Positions 1 to 9,704 are shown, counted from the first letter of the stretch. The stretch is DNA of 64,000 bases from JAPPLB01 sp965206655 (GCA_965206655.1 CBDBKC010000017.1:1-64000); one strand, 5' to 3'. Notes: generated by a model from the letters alone, not told the origin. Translations and numbers: made by a program.

Positions 1-2
1 CA

Positions 3-2363
3 GACCGCGGGCGCCTACGGCACAGCCGCCCCTTCGTCTACCAGGAGATTGCGGGCGCGACGACTCAGGTCGGCGGCCGCTACGTACTCGACCAGGAACG
101 CCTTGTATCGTTTGAGCTCGGGACCTACGATCCCGAGTACGCCCTCGTCATCGACCCAGCCGTCGGCAGCAGTTTCTTCGGTGGAGACGGCCTAGACACC
201 GGAGAGGCGATCGTGGTGGATCAGGACGGGAACATCTACGTGTTCGGTACAGCGTTTGGCGACCATCCCACGAAACCGGGATCTTTCAACACCATGCGAA
301 GCGGTGCATCCGACTGTTTCTTTGTCAAGGTGAGTGGTGAGGGAGAGATCGTTGTCTCGACCCTGGTCGGTGGTAACGGCTCGGAAGAGTGCACCGGCGG
401 CGCCGTTGACAGCCACGGCAACGCCGCTTTCACGGGTTTCAGTGATTCAACGAACTATCCGCAATCCCCGGGCTCGCCGCCCCCACCCGCCGGCTTCAAT
501 TCGATTCTCACCATCATCAACCCTGAAGGCAATGATCTCCAGTTCTCCCGGATCACGGGCGGCAGCGGCGGCGAGGACGGTTTGGCGATCGAGCTCGTGG
601 AGATGGACCTCACGAGCACCGAACCGATCCTCATCGTCGGCACCACGGGTCGAACGATCTCCAGCGACTTTGATGTCACTCCGAATGCTCTCATGGATGA
701 GCACGGTGGCGGCCTCTTCGACGCCTTTGGGGAAGCGTTCCTGTTCACGCAAGACCCAACTACAGGTGAGTTTACCCTCCGCGATCGCTCAGCCACTTAT
801 CTGGGCGGACCCGGCGAGGATATCGGCGGTGGAATACGGTTTGTCGATACGCTCCGCGACGGCAACAACATACGCATCCGGGCTCTCGCGGGCATGACGA
901 CAAGCACGGCGGGGCTGCCTTCCTGTTGTGGGGATCTCAATGGCGGCAGCGATGCCTACGCAGGCTTCTACGACTTCAATCTGCGCTTGGATGGGACCCA
1001 AGGAACGTCCTGGTCCACGCTCGTGGAGGATTCGCGGTACATCGGCGGCAAGGGCAACGAGCGCTACGAAGGGGACCATTGGCAGATCAGGCGTTGGACG
1101 GCGGCAGTGAGCACCAACTCAACCGATCTCGACACGCTGCCTGACGCTATTTCCCCCGACTACCCCGGAGGGCCCGAGAGCATGCACGTGAGTTGGTATT
1201 CTCTCGCGAACTCAACGCAAAAGGGAGGCGGCCCAAGCGGGTTCCTGGGCGCGACATACCTCGGTACGTCGGGCACAGACACCGCCAAGAGCGTCCGGAT
1301 CGATCGCAACGGATGCGTAGTCGTCGTGGGAAGCACGACTTCCCCCAACTTCCCCGTGACCGAAGGCGCTCCGCAGCCCGAGTACGGCGGAGGAGCGACC
1401 GACGCTGTCGTCACACGCATGTGCGATCACGGCACGCGAATCGACATGTCCACTTACATGGGCGGTCCTGGTGCGGATGTCGCTAACAGCGTTTTTATCG
1501 ACTCTTTCGACCAGCTCGCCGTCGGCGGCACCGCGGGCGCCGGTTTCCCGACGACCCCTGGCGCGCCCCAACTGGAATTCGGCGGAGGGGCAAGCGATGC
1601 GTTCGGGGCGGTGATTAACCAAACCTTCGTCGCCCTGGATGGCTTGGTCAACTCAGCCAAGTTCTCTCAGGCCGAGGGGGGAGGAATCTCTCCGCAGGAG
1701 ATTGTCACCGAGTTCGGCGTCTTCGTCGGACCCGAAGTAGGCGTCGGACTGATATTCGGCCAGGATGGTACAGCACTCCGCGAGATCGGTGGGACGCAGG
1801 CCTTGGTCAACGATGCGGCTACACCGATGGTGTCGGCTTCGCGGTTTCAGAGCAGCTTCGTCGCGCCGGCTGATTTGCTGACGGCAAAAGGGGCTGCCGA
1901 CAATACGGCGACCGTCCAGTTCATCGTAGACGGTGACCCATCAAACACGATCACCGTTCCGGTCGTACCGGCGAATCCGGGCCTTTACACGGCGAACGCG
2001 GCTGGAACGGGACAGGGTGCCATTCTCAACCCCGACTTCTCGGTCAACGGACCTAACAACCCCGTGCCGGCCGACGGCTTCTTCTCACTGTTCGGAACAG
2101 GCGGTGGCGTGGTTGAACCGCCGTGCCCCGACGGCGAGGTCGGGCCCTCCGCGGAACCCCTGCCAAGACTGCAACTCCCCGTTCGAGTGCTTGTCGATGG
2201 CGTGGACGCCCAGGTCTTATTCGCGGGCTCCGCGCCACAGCTCGTTTGCGGCGCCAATCAGTACGTTGCGATCCCGACGAATGATCCCTCGGGACCCGAG
2301 GTACCGGTGCAGGTCTGCGTTGAAGAGGCCTGTAGCAACATTGTCACAGCGGCGTTTGAATAG
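3..2363 (+). CDS. SBBP-repeat surface protein with TIGR03437-like C-terminal domain (5' partial)
   Basis: The frame is open from base 3, so the gene begins before the window; the first ATG at 213 is internal. The visible part carries beta-propeller SBBP repeats (units such as TYLGTSGTDTAKSV and TYMGGPGADVANSV, each followed by FPVT or FPTTPGAPQ). About the last 230 residues, starting near VNSAKFSQAEGGGISP, look like the TIGR03437 domain that is abundant in Solibacter relatives. These proteins are normally secreted or surface-bound; no enzymatic residues are evident and the function is unknown. The start of the visible part (FVYQEIAG, RYVL, LVIDP) matches the usual region just before the propeller, so only the signal peptide and an N-terminal section are missing. 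The kinase gene follows on the same strand after a short gap. Confidence 0.85.
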   Translation, partial: DRGRLRHSRPFVYQEIAGATTQVGGRYVLDQERLVSFELGTYDPEYALVIDPAVGSSFFGGDGLDTGEAIVVDQDGNIYVFGTAFGDHPTKPGSFNTMRSGASDCFFVKVSGEGEIVVSTLVGGNGSEECTGGAVDSHGNAAFTGFSDSTNYPQSPGSPPPPAGFNSILTIINPEGNDLQFSRITGGSGGEDGLAIELVEMDLTSTEPILIVGTTGRTISSDFDVTPNALMDEHGGGLFDAFGEAFLFTQDPTTGEFTLRDRSATYLGGPGEDIGGGIRFVDTLRDGNNIRIRALAGMTTSTAGLPSCCGDLNGGSDAYAGFYDFNLRLDGTQGTSWSTLVEDSRYIGGKGNERYEGDHWQIRRWTAAVSTNSTDLDTLPDAISPDYPGGPESMHVSWYSLANSTQKGGGPSGFLGATYLGTSGTDTAKSVRIDRNGCVVVVGSTTSPNFPVTEGAPQPEYGGGATDAVVTRMCDHGTRIDMSTYMGGPGADVANSVFIDSFDQLAVGGTAGAGFPTTPGAPQLEFGGGASDAFGAVINQTFVALDGLVNSAKFSQAEGGGISPQEIVTEFGVFVGPEVGVGLIFGQDGTALREIGGTQALVNDAATPMVSASRFQSSFVAPADLLTAKGAADNTATVQFIVDGDPSNTITVPVVPANPGLYTANAAGTGQGAILNPDFSVNGPNNPVPADGFFSLFGTGGGVVEPPCPDGEVGPSAEPLPRLQLPVRVLVDGVDAQVLFAGSAPQLVCGANQYVAIPTNDPSGPEVPVQVCVEEACSNIVTAAFE

Positions 2364-2450
2364 CGTCCTCGGCTGCGAGACCGACATGCAACCGGCGTGC
2401 AGGAACTGGCACGCGTTCCAACCTCGCATAGGGGTACAATCCTTTCAGCG

Positions 2451-5348
2451 ATGATCGGGCAGACGATCTCCCACTACCGCATCACCGAAAAGCTCGGTGA
2501 GGGTGGCATGGGTGTCGTCTATAAGGCCGAGGACACGAATCTCAAGCGGCCCGTCGCCTTGAAATTCCTGGCGGCCCATTTACTCGGTGACGAGGATGTC
2601 AAGGCGCGTTTCCGGCGAGAAGCGGAAGCGGCCGCCGCACTCAACCATCCCAACATCTGCCACGTCTACGAAATCAGCGAGGTCGAGGGGAAGACTTTCA
2701 TCGCGATGGCCTTCTTAGAAGGCGAGCCGCTCGACAAGAGGATTGAAGCCGGCCCTCTGAAATTCAAGGACGCATTGGCGATTGCGATCCAAACTGCGCA
2801 AGGCCTACAGGCCGCCCACGAAAAGAAGATCGTCCATCGCGACATCAAGCCGGCCAACTTGATGATTACGGGCTCCGGCTCAAAGCAACTCGTCACCATC
2901 ATGGACTTCGGCTTGGCGCAACTCGCCGATCGCTCTAAGCTCACCCGCACCGATGAAACCATGGGAACGGTCGGTTACATGTCCCCCGAACAGACCTACG
3001 GTGCCGACCTCGATCATCGCTCTGACATCTGGTCGCTGGGTGTCGTCATTTACGGGATGGTCACCGGGCAGCAACCGTTCAAGGGCCACTACGACAAGGC
3101 CGTGATGTATTCCATCACCAACGAAGAGCCTGAGCCGATGACAGGTCTGCGCACCGGCGTTCCGATGGAGATGGAATGGATTGTCGGTAAGTGCCTCGCG
3201 AAAGACGCGGAAGAGCGCTATCAGTCGACCGCCGACATGGTCGTCGACCTGGAAACGCTACGCAAAAAGCTGGAGTCCGGCAAGTCGACCATCATGAGCG
3301 CTGTTCCGCCCGGATCAGTAGGGGCACGGCATGCCGTGCCCGCGGACTCTGAAGCGGCAACAGGAACACGGGCACATGCTGTGCCCATACATTCCGCGGA
3401 GGATGTGACCGAACATCCGCTCGTCAAATACCGCGTCATCGAGAACCTCGAACAAGCGGACAACACCATCGTTTATCGCGCCGAGGACACGCAGCTCAAT
3501 CGCTCCGTCGCCATCCGGGTACTTTCGGAGGATGAAGCGCGCAGAGCAGACCGGAAGCTACGCCGAAAGCACGCAATCCTGCTTGGTCTTGCTGTTTGCT
3601 CTGTCTTGCTTGCGGCCACGATATCGACACTCTGGCTGACTACTGTGCCGCCGGCGCCGAGTGCCACGACTTTTACGATCGCGGCGCCCGAGGGCGTTAG
3701 CTTCGAATCCAATTGGGGCGCGCCTCTTATTTCGCCCGACGGAAGTACCGTGGCTTTCGTTGCATCGTCCGAAGGGGTTTTCCGTCAACTGTGGGTGCGA
3801 CGCTTGGATTCCCTCGATGCTCGGCCATTGCCGGGCACCAATGGAGCCAGTTACCCGTTTTGGTCTCCGGACAGTCGTCAGCTTGGGTTCTTTGCCGAGT
3901 CCAAACTGAAACGGATCGATCTCGCCGGCGGCTCAGCATTGGAACTCTGTGATGTACCCTCGGGCCGTGGCGGCGCATGGGCGGAAAGCGGAGGCGGCCA
4001 AGGCGTGATTCTCGTCGCCAGCTCGCGCCAGGGTCTACAACACATATCCCCTTCGGGAGGCGAACTCTTGCCCGCTACAACGCTGGATCAGGAGCGCCGC
4101 GAAGAAGACCATCGCTACCCCTCTTTCCTTCCTGATGGCCGCCGTTTTCTGTATCGGAGCCGGAACTTGAGGAAGGGGGAGGACGTGATTTTTCTGGGAA
4201 GTCTCGACTCCCCGGAGCGTAGCCGCGTAGTCAGTAGTCAGTCACATGCGACATACGTTGCGCCCACCCCATGGCACCCCCAAGCCTATCTCCTCTTCGC
4301 TCGTGAGAATACGTTGATGGCTCAACCGTTCGACACCGCGCGCGGCGAACTCACAGGAACTCCCCTTCTCATCGCCAACGCGGTCGGCGTCGGCAACAGG
4401 CGCAACGGCTTTTTTTCCGCTTCCAGCAACGGTACTTTGGCCTACCATGTCGGCAATCCGCATTCTGAGACGGAGTTAGTCTGGCTGGGCCGAGACGGCG
4501 AACGGCTCCAGGTAGTCGAGACAGCGGCGAGGCATCAGCGACCCCGCTTATCTCCGGACGAGCAGAGCCTCGCTGTGCGCGGTCCAACTCAAGACGACAA
4601 CAACTCCGACGTGTGGATTGTTGACCTGAGAAGCAATGTTCCGCGGCGCTTCACCTTCGGAAAGGGCTCAGCGACCAGCCCCATCTGGTCTCCGGATGGT
4701 AGGTCGATCATCTTCTCAACCGAGGGGGAGGGGAACGTCGGCCTCTACCGTAAACCCGCCTCCGGCGCGGGCTCGGAAGAACTCTTGCTCGAGCTAGATA
4801 TGCTCATGTGGGCGTCCGACTGGCTGCCTCAAGGCGACGTCATCACGTACTCCACGCACGACGGATCCGGATACAAGTTGTGGACTCTCCCGTTGACAGG
4901 AAGCAAGGAACCCGAGACACCGCTAGGGACGGATTTCGAGACCATACAGGGTCAGTTCTCCCCCGACGGGCGTTGGATCGCTTACATGTCGCGCGAGACA
5001 GGTCGGTTCGAGATTTTTGTGCAGCCTTTTCCACCGACCGGCGCCAGATGGCAAGTGTCGACAAACGGAGGTACGAGACCAAGATGGAGAGGCGACGGAA
5101 AGGAGCTGTTCTACTTTTCCAGCACCGGATCAGCCAGAGGCATGTTCATGGCTGTTCCGATCGGCGTTAAGGGCGAGACAATAGAGGCCGGATTGGCCGA
5201 ACCCCTGTTTGAAGTCGGCATGGCCGTCGGCCACAACTACGACGTGACCGCTGATGGCCGGCGCTTCATCGTCAGCGCCTACACGGAGGAAGTGCTTAGC
5301 TCCCCCATCACGGTCGTCCTCAATTGGCAGGCAACGCTGGAACAGTGA
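2451..5348 (+). CDS. Transmembrane Ser/Thr protein kinase with PD40/WD40-like sensor domain
   Basis: PknB-type kinase of 965 residues. Visible motifs: glycine loop GEGGMG (about 15-20), catalytic Lys 38 in VALKFL, HRD 129-131 with DIKPAN, and DFG 152-154, so the kinase should be active. A linker contains a palindromic DNA repeat translated in frame (about 288-312). It is followed by a second, incomplete kinase N-lobe (about 325-365) and one membrane helix (about 373-397). The remainder is TolB/PD40-like propeller with SPDG motifs (ISPDGSTVAF, WSPDGRSIIF, FSPDGRWIAY), likely outside the membrane. The start at 2451 (MIGQTISHYRI) is preferred to 2397 because kinases of this class begin with this sequence. 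The architecture fits Acidobacteria one-component kinases; ligand and substrates are not evident. Confidence 0.92.
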   Translation: MIGQTISHYRITEKLGEGGMGVVYKAEDTNLKRPVALKFLAAHLLGDEDVKARFRREAEAAAALNHPNICHVYEISEVEGKTFIAMAFLEGEPLDKRIEAGPLKFKDALAIAIQTAQGLQAAHEKKIVHRDIKPANLMITGSGSKQLVTIMDFGLAQLADRSKLTRTDETMGTVGYMSPEQTYGADLDHRSDIWSLGVVIYGMVTGQQPFKGHYDKAVMYSITNEEPEPMTGLRTGVPMEMEWIVGKCLAKDAEERYQSTADMVVDLETLRKKLESGKSTIMSAVPPGSVGARHAVPADSEAATGTRAHAVPIHSAEDVTEHPLVKYRVIENLEQADNTIVYRAEDTQLNRSVAIRVLSEDEARRADRKLRRKHAILLGLAVCSVLLAATISTLWLTTVPPAPSATTFTIAAPEGVSFESNWGAPLISPDGSTVAFVASSEGVFRQLWVRRLDSLDARPLPGTNGASYPFWSPDSRQLGFFAESKLKRIDLAGGSALELCDVPSGRGGAWAESGGGQGVILVASSRQGLQHISPSGGELLPATTLDQERREEDHRYPSFLPDGRRFLYRSRNLRKGEDVIFLGSLDSPERSRVVSSQSHATYVAPTPWHPQAYLLFARENTLMAQPFDTARGELTGTPLLIANAVGVGNRRNGFFSASSNGTLAYHVGNPHSETELVWLGRDGERLQVVETAARHQRPRLSPDEQSLAVRGPTQDDNNSDVWIVDLRSNVPRRFTFGKGSATSPIWSPDGRSIIFSTEGEGNVGLYRKPASGAGSEELLLELDMLMWASDWLPQGDVITYSTHDGSGYKLWTLPLTGSKEPETPLGTDFETIQGQFSPDGRWIAYMSRETGRFEIFVQPFPPTGARWQVSTNGGTRPRWRGDGKELFYFSSTGSARGMFMAVPIGVKGETIEAGLAEPLFEVGMAVGHNYDVTADGRRFIVSAYTEEVLSSPITVVLNWQATLEQ
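3318..3390 (+). repeat. Paired palindromic GGCATGCC-type repeat inside the kinase gene
   Basis: Two palindromes lie close together inside the coding sequence: GGCACGGCATGCCGTGCC (within 3322-3341) and a weaker GGGCACATGCTGTGCCC (3370-3386). The segment opens with GTAGGGGCAC and is read in frame as VGARHAVPA...RAHAVP, in the linker between the kinase and the membrane helix. The same GTAGGGGCAC...GCATGCC signature recurs at 8268-8328 and 22938-22971, so it is a dispersed repeat rather than part of the kinase family. Confidence 0.75.
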
Positions 5349-5519
5349 TCGAGTAGGTAACCTGTACAAAGGGTTTTCCTTGAACCAGGCTGGGATGGAG
5401 CGGCTGCCACGTGTTTTTGTGGACGACGTTTAGTCAGCCAAGGACCGGCAACAGCACTCCGTCCCCACCCTTTTGGCCATGCTGGGGTGTCCTACCGAGA
5501 CTGTGTTGAAATGTAAGAA
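5349..5519. other. Intergenic region upstream of the receptor gene
   Basis: 171 bases between the kinase stop and the TTG start of the receptor. I see no convincing promoter boxes, hairpin or small gene, apart from the ATGTAA start-stop at 5511-5516. Confidence 0.5.
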
Positions 5520-8261
5520 TTGAAGTTCAATCACCTCAAGATTGCCCGCTTAGCGATCATCCTAAGCAGCGCTTCTCTCGGACTTCTGGCCGACGCGGAT
5601 TCTTCACGGGCGCAGAGTGAAAGCACCGCGTCTGAGACCGCTGAACCCAAACCGTCAGGCCCGGCCGGGCAAGCAGCACCGGATGCACCGCAGACCTCAC
5701 CGGAAGGCGCTAGCATTTCCACAACCGTCGACCCGGAAGCCCGTCTCGACCTCAACCTCCTCGGGCAAACCGACACCGAATCCGGCGAAGGCCGCCGCAA
5801 CGAAAACGTCCAGTTCAACGCGGTCGATAACAACGCTCTTCGCGAGTTGAATACTCGCCTCGGTACGACCGCCACGATTGTTGATTTCAAGCCGGACCGC
5901 GGCTATTTCGGATCGGAGTTCGGGAACCCACCGACGTCTCCCCTGCACCTGCCGGGGTCGACCGCTTCCGGTGTTCATGGCAGCCTGTACGGGGCGCACA
6001 CGAATAGCCTCTTCCAGGCGCGTTCCTTTTTCCAGGTAGGCGATGTTCAACCGGCGCGGGAAAACGACTACGGATTCGACGTCGGCTTGCCCGTTTGGAA
6101 GGGCGGATACTTCACCGTCAACGCCAGCCAACAGCGGCTACGGGGCAGCGTCAACGGGAACATTCTGGTTCCCCGCCCCGATGAGCGCACGCCGCTCAAC
6201 GATCACCCCGAGACACGAACAAACGACCCGGCCACCCGTGCTCTGGTCGAGCAAATCCTCGGCTCCTATCCCGACGAGGCGCCCAACCGAACGGATATCG
6301 ACCCACGTGCGCTGAACACCAATGCGCGCCAAGCCATCGATACGGATACGATTGGCTCGCAGCTCACTCAGGACCTGGGCGCGAGTGACAGGCTTTTCTT
6401 TCAGCACCGGTTGACATCGCAGCGCGTTGACGCGTTTCAACTGGTGGATGGGCAGAATCCGAACACCATGATTCGGAGCCACCGGGTCCGCATCGGCTGG
6501 AACCGCACCTGGACGCCCGCGACAATTACCGATTTCACCGCCGGACTGGACCGCGCCGGGTCCCTGCTCACACCCCCCGACGGAGCTTTGTTCAGTGGCT
6601 ACACCTTTGGCGATGTCTTCGAAAGGCTTGGCCCCGGCTCCGACATACCCATCGACCGTGCCGTGACCTCGTATCGATACGCGGGCCAAGTGCGCCATGT
6701 TCGCGGACAACACAATCTAACCATCGGATTCGACCTCCAGCGGCGGCAGTTCAACAGCGCCGAAACCAACAGCCACCGTGGAACGATGGGTTTTCGAACC
6801 AACTTCGGCCGGGACGCGATCACGAATCTGCGGCTGGGTATTCCGACGCGATACTCCGGGGCCGTGGGCTTGAACCAACGTGGTTTCCGCGATTGGCGGA
6901 TGAACTATTACATAGGAGACGAATGGCGCGCAACACGCAACTTCACGGTGAGCATGGCATTCCGCTATGAACCGAATACGAAACCGGTGGAAGTGAACAA
7001 CCTGACCGACGTCGGCATTCGCTGTGATTGCAACAATGTCGGTGGTCATTTCGGCCTCGCATACGATCTGCCGGGCCGAGCGGGGGTTGTGCGAGCGGCC
7101 TATGGCCTTCACTATTCGGAGGTAACGCCGGCGACGTATCAGCAAGTGCGTTTCAATCCTCCGGCAACGTTCAAACTCGTTGTCCCTAACCCCGACCTCG
7201 TTGATCCACTCGCCGGCCGGACGATCGACGATTTCGACCCGAACGACAGAGCGACGGTCTTCCAGAACGCGCCGGGCCTCGTTGCGCCCTACTCGCACCA
7301 GTACAACTTTAGCTGGGAACCTTCCCTTGGGAATGGCGTGAAGCTTCAATTGGGCTACGTCGGAAGCCGCTCGCAAAAGCTGTTCTTGCGGTGGTACACC
7401 AATCGCGCACAGCCTGTCGATGATCTATCTCAAATGACGACCGGCACGACGAATGACCGCCGCGCCGATCAGGATCATTTCGACATTCGCAAAATCATCA
7501 ACTCTTCGCGCGGATACTTTGACGCGGCTCGCGCGACCCTGATCGTGCCGGAATGGAAGGGCCTCACCGTTGATACGTCGTACTGGTTCAGCAAGGCGAT
7601 TGATCTCGGCGCGGGCTACGCAAATACGGGTACGTTCGTTGAGAACCTCTCGAATCGGAATCAATCGGAATTCCTGATTCACGAAGATCTGCGCGGGCTC
7701 AGCGGTTTCGATCAGAAGCATGCTTTCCTGTCGCGTTTCACCTACGTAACGCCTGCGCCGGCCGGCTGGAATTCTTGGCTCCGGCAAGCGTTCGGGGCCT
7801 GGGATTTGTCGGCTGTGACTCTCATCAAGACCGGCACGCCTTTCACGATCGAGGCCGGTGCCGATTCGCCGGGGATTGGTAACGTGGACGGCAACTCGGG
7901 CGACAGGGTTCATATCGTTGACCCGAGCATTCTTGGACGCACGATCGACAACCCCGACACGTCCGTGGCCGGCTTGCCCGCCTCGGCCTTCGCTTTCATG
8001 TCGGTCGGTGAACTGCGAGGCAACATCGGCCGCAACACGTTTCGCAAGGACGGCGTGAATAACGTCAACACGTCGCTCTCGCGCACCTGGCGCGTTAGTG
8101 CCGAGAAGGCTTTTACGTTTCGAGCCGAGTCGATCAACTTTTTCAACAGCCCACAATTTGCGTCGCCCGGATCGACACTGAGTTCCCCAAACTTCGGACG
8201 CATTACGAACACTCTGAACGAGGGCCGAACGTTTCGATTCTTCCTGCGCTTCGCCTTTTAG
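5520..8261 (+). CDS. Oar-like TonB-dependent outer-membrane receptor
   Basis: 913 residues with an N-terminal hydrophobic signal (about 8-32, ending near SRAQS), a Pro/Glu/Ser-rich spacer, then a long stretch of alternating beta strands typical of a 22-strand barrel, ending in FFLRFAF with a C-terminal Phe as expected for BAM-dependent insertion. Acidobacteria encode many such receptors, usually for glycan or peptide uptake. Neither the N-terminal carboxypeptidase-regulatory fold nor a clear plug domain is obvious, so it may be a divergent or shortened member. The start is TTG at 5520, because an in-frame TAA lies just before it at 5514; a start-stop ATGTAA at 5511 immediately precedes the gene. 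Nothing in the sequence indicates the ligand. Confidence 0.85.
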   Translation: MKFNHLKIARLAIILSSASLGLLADADSSRAQSESTASETAEPKPSGPAGQAAPDAPQTSPEGASISTTVDPEARLDLNLLGQTDTESGEGRRNENVQFNAVDNNALRELNTRLGTTATIVDFKPDRGYFGSEFGNPPTSPLHLPGSTASGVHGSLYGAHTNSLFQARSFFQVGDVQPARENDYGFDVGLPVWKGGYFTVNASQQRLRGSVNGNILVPRPDERTPLNDHPETRTNDPATRALVEQILGSYPDEAPNRTDIDPRALNTNARQAIDTDTIGSQLTQDLGASDRLFFQHRLTSQRVDAFQLVDGQNPNTMIRSHRVRIGWNRTWTPATITDFTAGLDRAGSLLTPPDGALFSGYTFGDVFERLGPGSDIPIDRAVTSYRYAGQVRHVRGQHNLTIGFDLQRRQFNSAETNSHRGTMGFRTNFGRDAITNLRLGIPTRYSGAVGLNQRGFRDWRMNYYIGDEWRATRNFTVSMAFRYEPNTKPVEVNNLTDVGIRCDCNNVGGHFGLAYDLPGRAGVVRAAYGLHYSEVTPATYQQVRFNPPATFKLVVPNPDLVDPLAGRTIDDFDPNDRATVFQNAPGLVAPYSHQYNFSWEPSLGNGVKLQLGYVGSRSQKLFLRWYTNRAQPVDDLSQMTTGTTNDRRADQDHFDIRKIINSSRGYFDAARATLIVPEWKGLTVDTSYWFSKAIDLGAGYANTGTFVENLSNRNQSEFLIHEDLRGLSGFDQKHAFLSRFTYVTPAPAGWNSWLRQAFGAWDLSAVTLIKTGTPFTIEAGADSPGIGNVDGNSGDRVHIVDPSILGRTIDNPDTSVAGLPASAFAFMSVGELRGNIGRNTFRKDGVNNVNTSLSRTWRVSAEKAFTFRAESINFFNSPQFASPGSTLSSPNFGRITNTLNEGRTFRFFLRFAF

Positions 8262-8267
8262 GAAAAT

Positions 8268-8328
8268 GTTAGGGTTCGGCATGCCGAACCCGCCGGGACC
8301 CCCTGGCGTGCCCCTACTGACTTGGTCG
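8268..8328. repeat. Intergenic GGCATGCC-type palindrome pair after the receptor gene
   Basis: A perfect palindrome (GGTTCGGCATGCCGAACC within 8272-8291) starts ten bases after the receptor stop. About 25 bases on comes GGCGTGCCCCTAC which, read on the minus strand, is GTAGGGGCACGCC. It has the same paired layout as the copy inside the kinase gene but in the opposite orientation. A strong stem here could also act as a terminator or mRNA 3' stabiliser for the receptor; no T-run follows. Confidence 0.65.
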
Positions 8329-8367
8329 ATACTCGAAAAAATGGGGACTGTACCAAGACCCGATCGG

Positions 8368-8438
8368 GTCGGGTGACGGGGATTGAGGCCCCGCCACCCT
8401 CCCACACCACCGGACATACGGTTTTCCGTATCCGGCGG
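8368..8438 (-). ncRNA. Group II intron domains V and VI
   Basis: On the minus strand, 8438-8407 folds as a long stem with a CGC start, a TACGG-AAAA-CCGTA apical stem-loop and a small bulge before TCCGG, as in domain V. It is followed at 8399-8371 by GGGTGGCGGGG...CCCCGTCACCC, the domain VI helix, whose CTCAAT loop side can supply the branch-point A. Both lie just after the stop codon of the reverse transcriptase, as expected. Confidence 0.75.
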
Positions 8439-8453
8439 TTGAACCCAGCGGCC

Positions 8454-9704
8454 TTACGTTCGCGCCGCAAGATCCGATGGCATCACAAACCCGTAGCGCC
8501 GCAACGTTGCATTCGATAACGCTGTCTGCAACAGTCCGTTCGCCGCTATGCGCCAAGCGCCGCGACGTGCCGGAACCAGTTTCAACAACCGTTCCCCAAT
8601 GCCCAACCGACGTAAAGCCCGCCGGCGTCCCGTTGCGCCATGCCAGCGCAGCCAGAAACATTTCCGTATGTGCCGCCGCACCCATCCTTCCAGTAGGAAA
8701 ATCGCACGCCGTCGCTCCGCCAACCGGTAGTATCCCCACCAGCCGCGAACGTACCGCCGCCACTCGTCGCGTAACTGCCGACTCGTGACCGAGCGGTTGC
8801 CGCACCAGATCTCCCGCACCTTCCGTTTGAATCGCTCGACACTTTCCGGCGCTGCTTCCACCTGCCCCTGGCGGTTCAGACGAAACCCCAGGAACTTCCG
8901 CTCCCACGGCCTCCCCGCCCCGCTCTTGGCCTCGTTCACTTTCAGTCGCAGATGCTTTTCGATCCAAGCCGTGATCCCCGCCAGCACACGCTTCGCCGCC
9001 GCTTCACTGCCCACATAGATGTTGCAGTCATCCGCGTACCGGCAGAACCGTAGCCCACGTCTCTCCAGCTCCCGATCAAGCGCATCAAGGTAGATGTTCG
9101 CCAGCAACGGTGACAACGGCCCGCCTTGCGGCGTGCCCTCCGCGCTGCGCACCACCACCCCCTCCGTCAGCACTCCGGCCCGTAGATACCGGCCGATCAA
9201 CCCCAGCACTCGCTTGTCGCGAATGACTTCCGCCACCCGCCGCATCAAAATGTCGTGATTGACCACGTCGAAGAACCGCGCGATGTCAATATCCACCACC
9301 CAGTCCTTGCCCTCGCGAACGTATCTTTGCGCCACTCGCACTGCGTCATGCGCACTCCGTCCCGGCCGGAACCCGTAGCTCGACTCGCTGAACCGCGGAT
9401 CGAAGATCGGCTGCAGAACTTGCAGCAACGCTTGCTGCACCAGCCGATCTATTACCGTCGGTATCCCAAGCTGTCGCTTCCCCCCGCTCGGCTTCGGTAT
9501 CTCTACCCGCCTTACGGGACTCGGCGTCCAACGCCCGGACACGAGTTTCGCTCGAATCTCCGTGCCGTGACGGCGAAAGTGAGGTTCGAGTTCTTCGGTC
9601 GTCATCTTGTCGATCCCCGCCGCGCCCCGCTTGCGTTTCACCGCCCGCAGAGCCCGTTCGAGGTTCTCCTCTCCGACCACCTGTTCCATCAGTTCTTCGT
9701 GCAT
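8454..9704 (-). CDS. ltrA: Group II intron reverse transcriptase/maturase
   Basis: Intron-encoded protein that helps splice the intron RNA and reverse transcribes it during retrohoming. The RT fingers/palm are clear: GAAGIDKM, YGFRPGRSAHDAV, TPQGGPLSPLLANIYL and the catalytic YADD (in FCRYADDCN). The maturase (X) domain follows with the RRYVRGWWGYYRL region. No HNH endonuclease domain is visible at the C-terminus, so this looks like an endonuclease-less type that would use other priming. The frame stays open to a GTG at 9968, but those 88 extra residues are Arg/Glu-rich and overlap structured intron RNA; 9704 (MHEELMEQVVG) is preferred because RT homology begins there. The catalytic residues are intact. 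Confidence 0.85.
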   Translation of the reverse strand: MHEELMEQVVGEENLERALRAVKRKRGAAGIDKMTTEELEPHFRRHGTEIRAKLVSGRWTPSPVRRVEIPKPSGGKRQLGIPTVIDRLVQQALLQVLQPIFDPRFSESSYGFRPGRSAHDAVRVAQRYVREGKDWVVDIDIARFFDVVNHDILMRRVAEVIRDKRVLGLIGRYLRAGVLTEGVVVRSAEGTPQGGPLSPLLANIYLDALDRELERRGLRFCRYADDCNIYVGSEAAAKRVLAGITAWIEKHLRLKVNEAKSGAGRPWERKFLGFRLNRQGQVEAAPESVERFKRKVREIWCGNRSVTSRQLRDEWRRYVRGWWGYYRLAERRRAIFLLEGWVRRHIRKCFWLRWHGATGRRRALRRLGIGERLLKLVPARRGAWRIAANGLLQTALSNATLRRYGFVMPSDLAART

